23,716 nt of DNA from an uncultured Porphyromonas sp. (GTDB taxonomy: Bacteria > Bacteroidota > Bacteroidia > Bacteroidales > Porphyromonadaceae): positions 1-23,716 of the forward strand of contig NZ_CAMYEZ010000013.1 of NCBI RefSeq assembly GCF_947254915.1, in the 5' to 3' direction. A model generated the notes under the pieces. That model did no database searches. It saw only the letters and a program-made list of their open reading frames with translations, and was not told the DNA's origin. This document shows positions 22,555 to 23,716 of this stretch, piece by piece. Made by a program: the position numbers and the translations under genes. The first letter of the stretch is position 1, and each line of letters begins with the position of its first letter.

Positions 22555-23622
22555 ATGAGACTCCTTACACTCCTGACGCTAGGGCTACTCCTCTCCTGTA
22601 GTGGAGCGCTCGCACAGAGCAGTTCGTCAGACACGCTCGCTCCATCGCCAGATCCTCTCGTAGCACTACTTCCAGGAGCGCTCTATGCTGCCTACCCGCT
22701 CCATCACAGCGATGTGGCTATTCGTACGACTCGGCACAACCTCCTAGGCTCCCAGTGGCGCAATCATTACGACGATCACATGCAGTTTGCCTCCTATGGC
22801 CTACAGCTCGCGATGCGCTGTGGCGGTGCCACGGGACGCTCCCGCTCGTGGGGCGAGATGCTGACCGCCGATGGCATAGGCGCACTAGGGACGGCAGCTA
22901 TCGTCCTTTCGGTCAAAAGTGGCGTGCAGCGTATGCGTCCCGACGGATCGACACGCAATAGCTTTCCATCGGGGCATACAGCGACAGCCTTCCTCGGTGC
23001 CGAGCTCTTTAACCTAGAGTATGGCGCCGACTACCCTTTGCTGGCTCATCTGCAGTATCTCTTCGCCACCTCAGTCGCTTTCGGGCGCATGGCCAACAAT
23101 CGTCACTGGTACTCCGACGTCCTGTGGGGCGGGCTCATCGGAGTGACCATGGCTCGTGTCGGGTATCTCGCCAGTGATCTCATCTTCGGTCGCTACACGC
23201 CAGCGGTAAGTTCGCAGAGTCCAGACCAATACTTCTACGTCTCGCTCCTTTATAGTCGCAACTTATTCGGCGGAGCTGGCTGTCTCGGCACGCAACTCGG
23301 CTGGCAGACACCCTCTCTCAACTATGCTGCAGAGCTTTCTCTACGACCCGATAGGGAGCGCCCCACGCTCCACGGAGACCTCATCGTGGGAGCACCGCTC
23401 TACCAGTGGCGATACTTAATCCTGCGACAGAGTTACGGCATAGGCATTGGCTATGACAAAGCAACTAGCGAGCGCACCTATGCACATCTTCAGGCTGGTC
23501 TAGAGGCTCTCCCCAGACTGCGCTACCTAGATAAGCTCGGTCTCTTCCTCCGGCTCCACTGCGAGCCTTATCGTCAGAGCTACCTAACGCTAGGTCTGTC
23601 GCTCCGTCATCCCTGCTGGTAA
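22555..23622 (+). CDS. PAP2-superfamily phosphatase with C-terminal beta-rich region
   Basis: 355 aa. The N-terminal signal (residues 1-20) ends in ALAQ; LLSC at 12-15 could instead serve as a lipobox. The PAP2 triad motifs are present: K121 to P129 (KSGVQRMRP), PSGH at 138-141, and G177-R-x5-H184-x3-D188, where the usual Ser of SRxxxxxHxxxD is Gly. Residues about 205-355 are beta-strand-like and end in an aromatic residue, as in outer-membrane proteins. It may dephosphorylate an isoprenyl or lipid phosphate, or lipid A; the substrate is not readable. It ends the YitT-DUF2752-PAP2 cluster. Confidence 0.9.
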   Translation: MRLLTLLTLGLLLSCSGALAQSSSSDTLAPSPDPLVALLPGALYAAYPLHHSDVAIRTTRHNLLGSQWRNHYDDHMQFASYGLQLAMRCGGATGRSRSWGEMLTADGIGALGTAAIVLSVKSGVQRMRPDGSTRNSFPSGHTATAFLGAELFNLEYGADYPLLAHLQYLFATSVAFGRMANNRHWYSDVLWGGLIGVTMARVGYLASDLIFGRYTPAVSSQSPDQYFYVSLLYSRNLFGGAGCLGTQLGWQTPSLNYAAELSLRPDRERPTLHGDLIVGAPLYQWRYLILRQSYGIGIGYDKATSERTYAHLQAGLEALPRLRYLDKLGLFLRLHCEPYRQSYLTLGLSLRHPCW

Positions 23623-23649
23623 AGCTTCTACGGTCTAGCCTCTTTTTCG

Positions 23650-23657
23650 TACCTTTG
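23650..23657 (+). promoter_or_regulatory. Promoter -7 element for a gene beyond the window
   Basis: TACCTTTG preceded by TTTTTCG, the same context as the gmd and leuS promoters. No start codon for a recognisable gene follows before the window ends. Confidence 0.6.
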
Positions 23658-23675
23658 GAGAGCATTCAGTAATCT

Positions 23676-23697
23676 ATGGTCGCCTCGAGACGACCAT
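23676..23697. promoter_or_regulatory. 22-bp near-palindrome in the leader of the next gene
   Basis: Arms ATGGTCG (23676-23682) and CGACCAT (23691-23697) around CCTCGAGA, leaving one mismatched pair over 22 bp. It begins about 12 nt after the predicted transcription start, so it could be an operator or a 5' RNA hairpin. Confidence 0.45.
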
Positions 23698-23716
23698 TCC
23701 TTCACACATCTCATAC

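Overview
The window looks like chromosomal DNA of a Bacteroidales bacterium, probably Porphyromonas-like. The evidence is the repeated Bacteroidetes -7 promoter element (TAnnTTTG) ahead of gmd, trxB, the hemerythrin gene, the FHS transporter, pnp, lptD and leuS, together with a long Bacteroidetes-type LeuRS, a long Fcl, an LptD-type assembly protein and tandem rhomboids. Nothing seen (no tRNA, rRNA, phage gene, transposase or CRISPR array) marks it as a classical island. The accessory-looking content is non-coding: three families of dispersed palindromic repeats sit in the large intergenic gaps.

Layout. 62-2217 (minus): gmd and fcl, a translationally coupled GDP-L-fucose operon. 2218-2734: a 517-bp gap with divergent gmd and trxB promoters, a family C repeat and long repeat A1. 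2735-4477 (plus): trxB with its own terminator, then a membrane-anchored SIMPL-domain protein. 4478-6017 (plus): a gap with two dyads around a promoter, then a hemerythrin-like protein and a LuxR-type regulator with a degenerate receiver. 6016-6123: a large inverted repeat between convergent genes. 6131-9014 (minus): a PduO-type cobalamin adenosyltransferase, a shortened methyltransferase-like protein, an MliC-like lipoprotein and an FHS-family sugar transporter. 9197-11407 (minus): pnp. 11408-11973: a 566-bp gap with repeats B1 and A3. 11974-17651 (minus): lptD, two rhomboid proteases and a membrane EEP-family phosphodiesterase, tightly packed in that transcription order. 17652-18253: a 602-bp gap with A2, B2 and divergent lptD and leuS promoters. 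18254-23622 (plus): leuS, a YitT-type membrane protein, a DUF2752 protein and a PAP2 phosphatase. The right edge holds another promoter for a gene outside the window.

How the genes work together. Gmd and Fcl make GDP-L-fucose for surface glycans or glycoprotein. LptD exports LPS, and the PAP2 enzyme may act on envelope lipid phosphates. TrxB supplies reducing power. The hemerythrin and LuxR pair may sense oxygen or nitrosative stress.

The most interesting structure is non-coding. Two near-identical ~300-bp copies (A1 2342-2642 and A2 17749-18050) lie in inverted orientation about 15 kb apart. Each ends exactly 42 bp before the -7 element of a different gene, trxB or lptD. Each contains a hairpin built around three 21-bp tandem repeats. 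A third hairpin (A3) lacks the promoter-proximal tail. A second, MITE-like family (B1, B2) lies next to A3 and A2 in the same relative order. All identities quoted are hand alignments.
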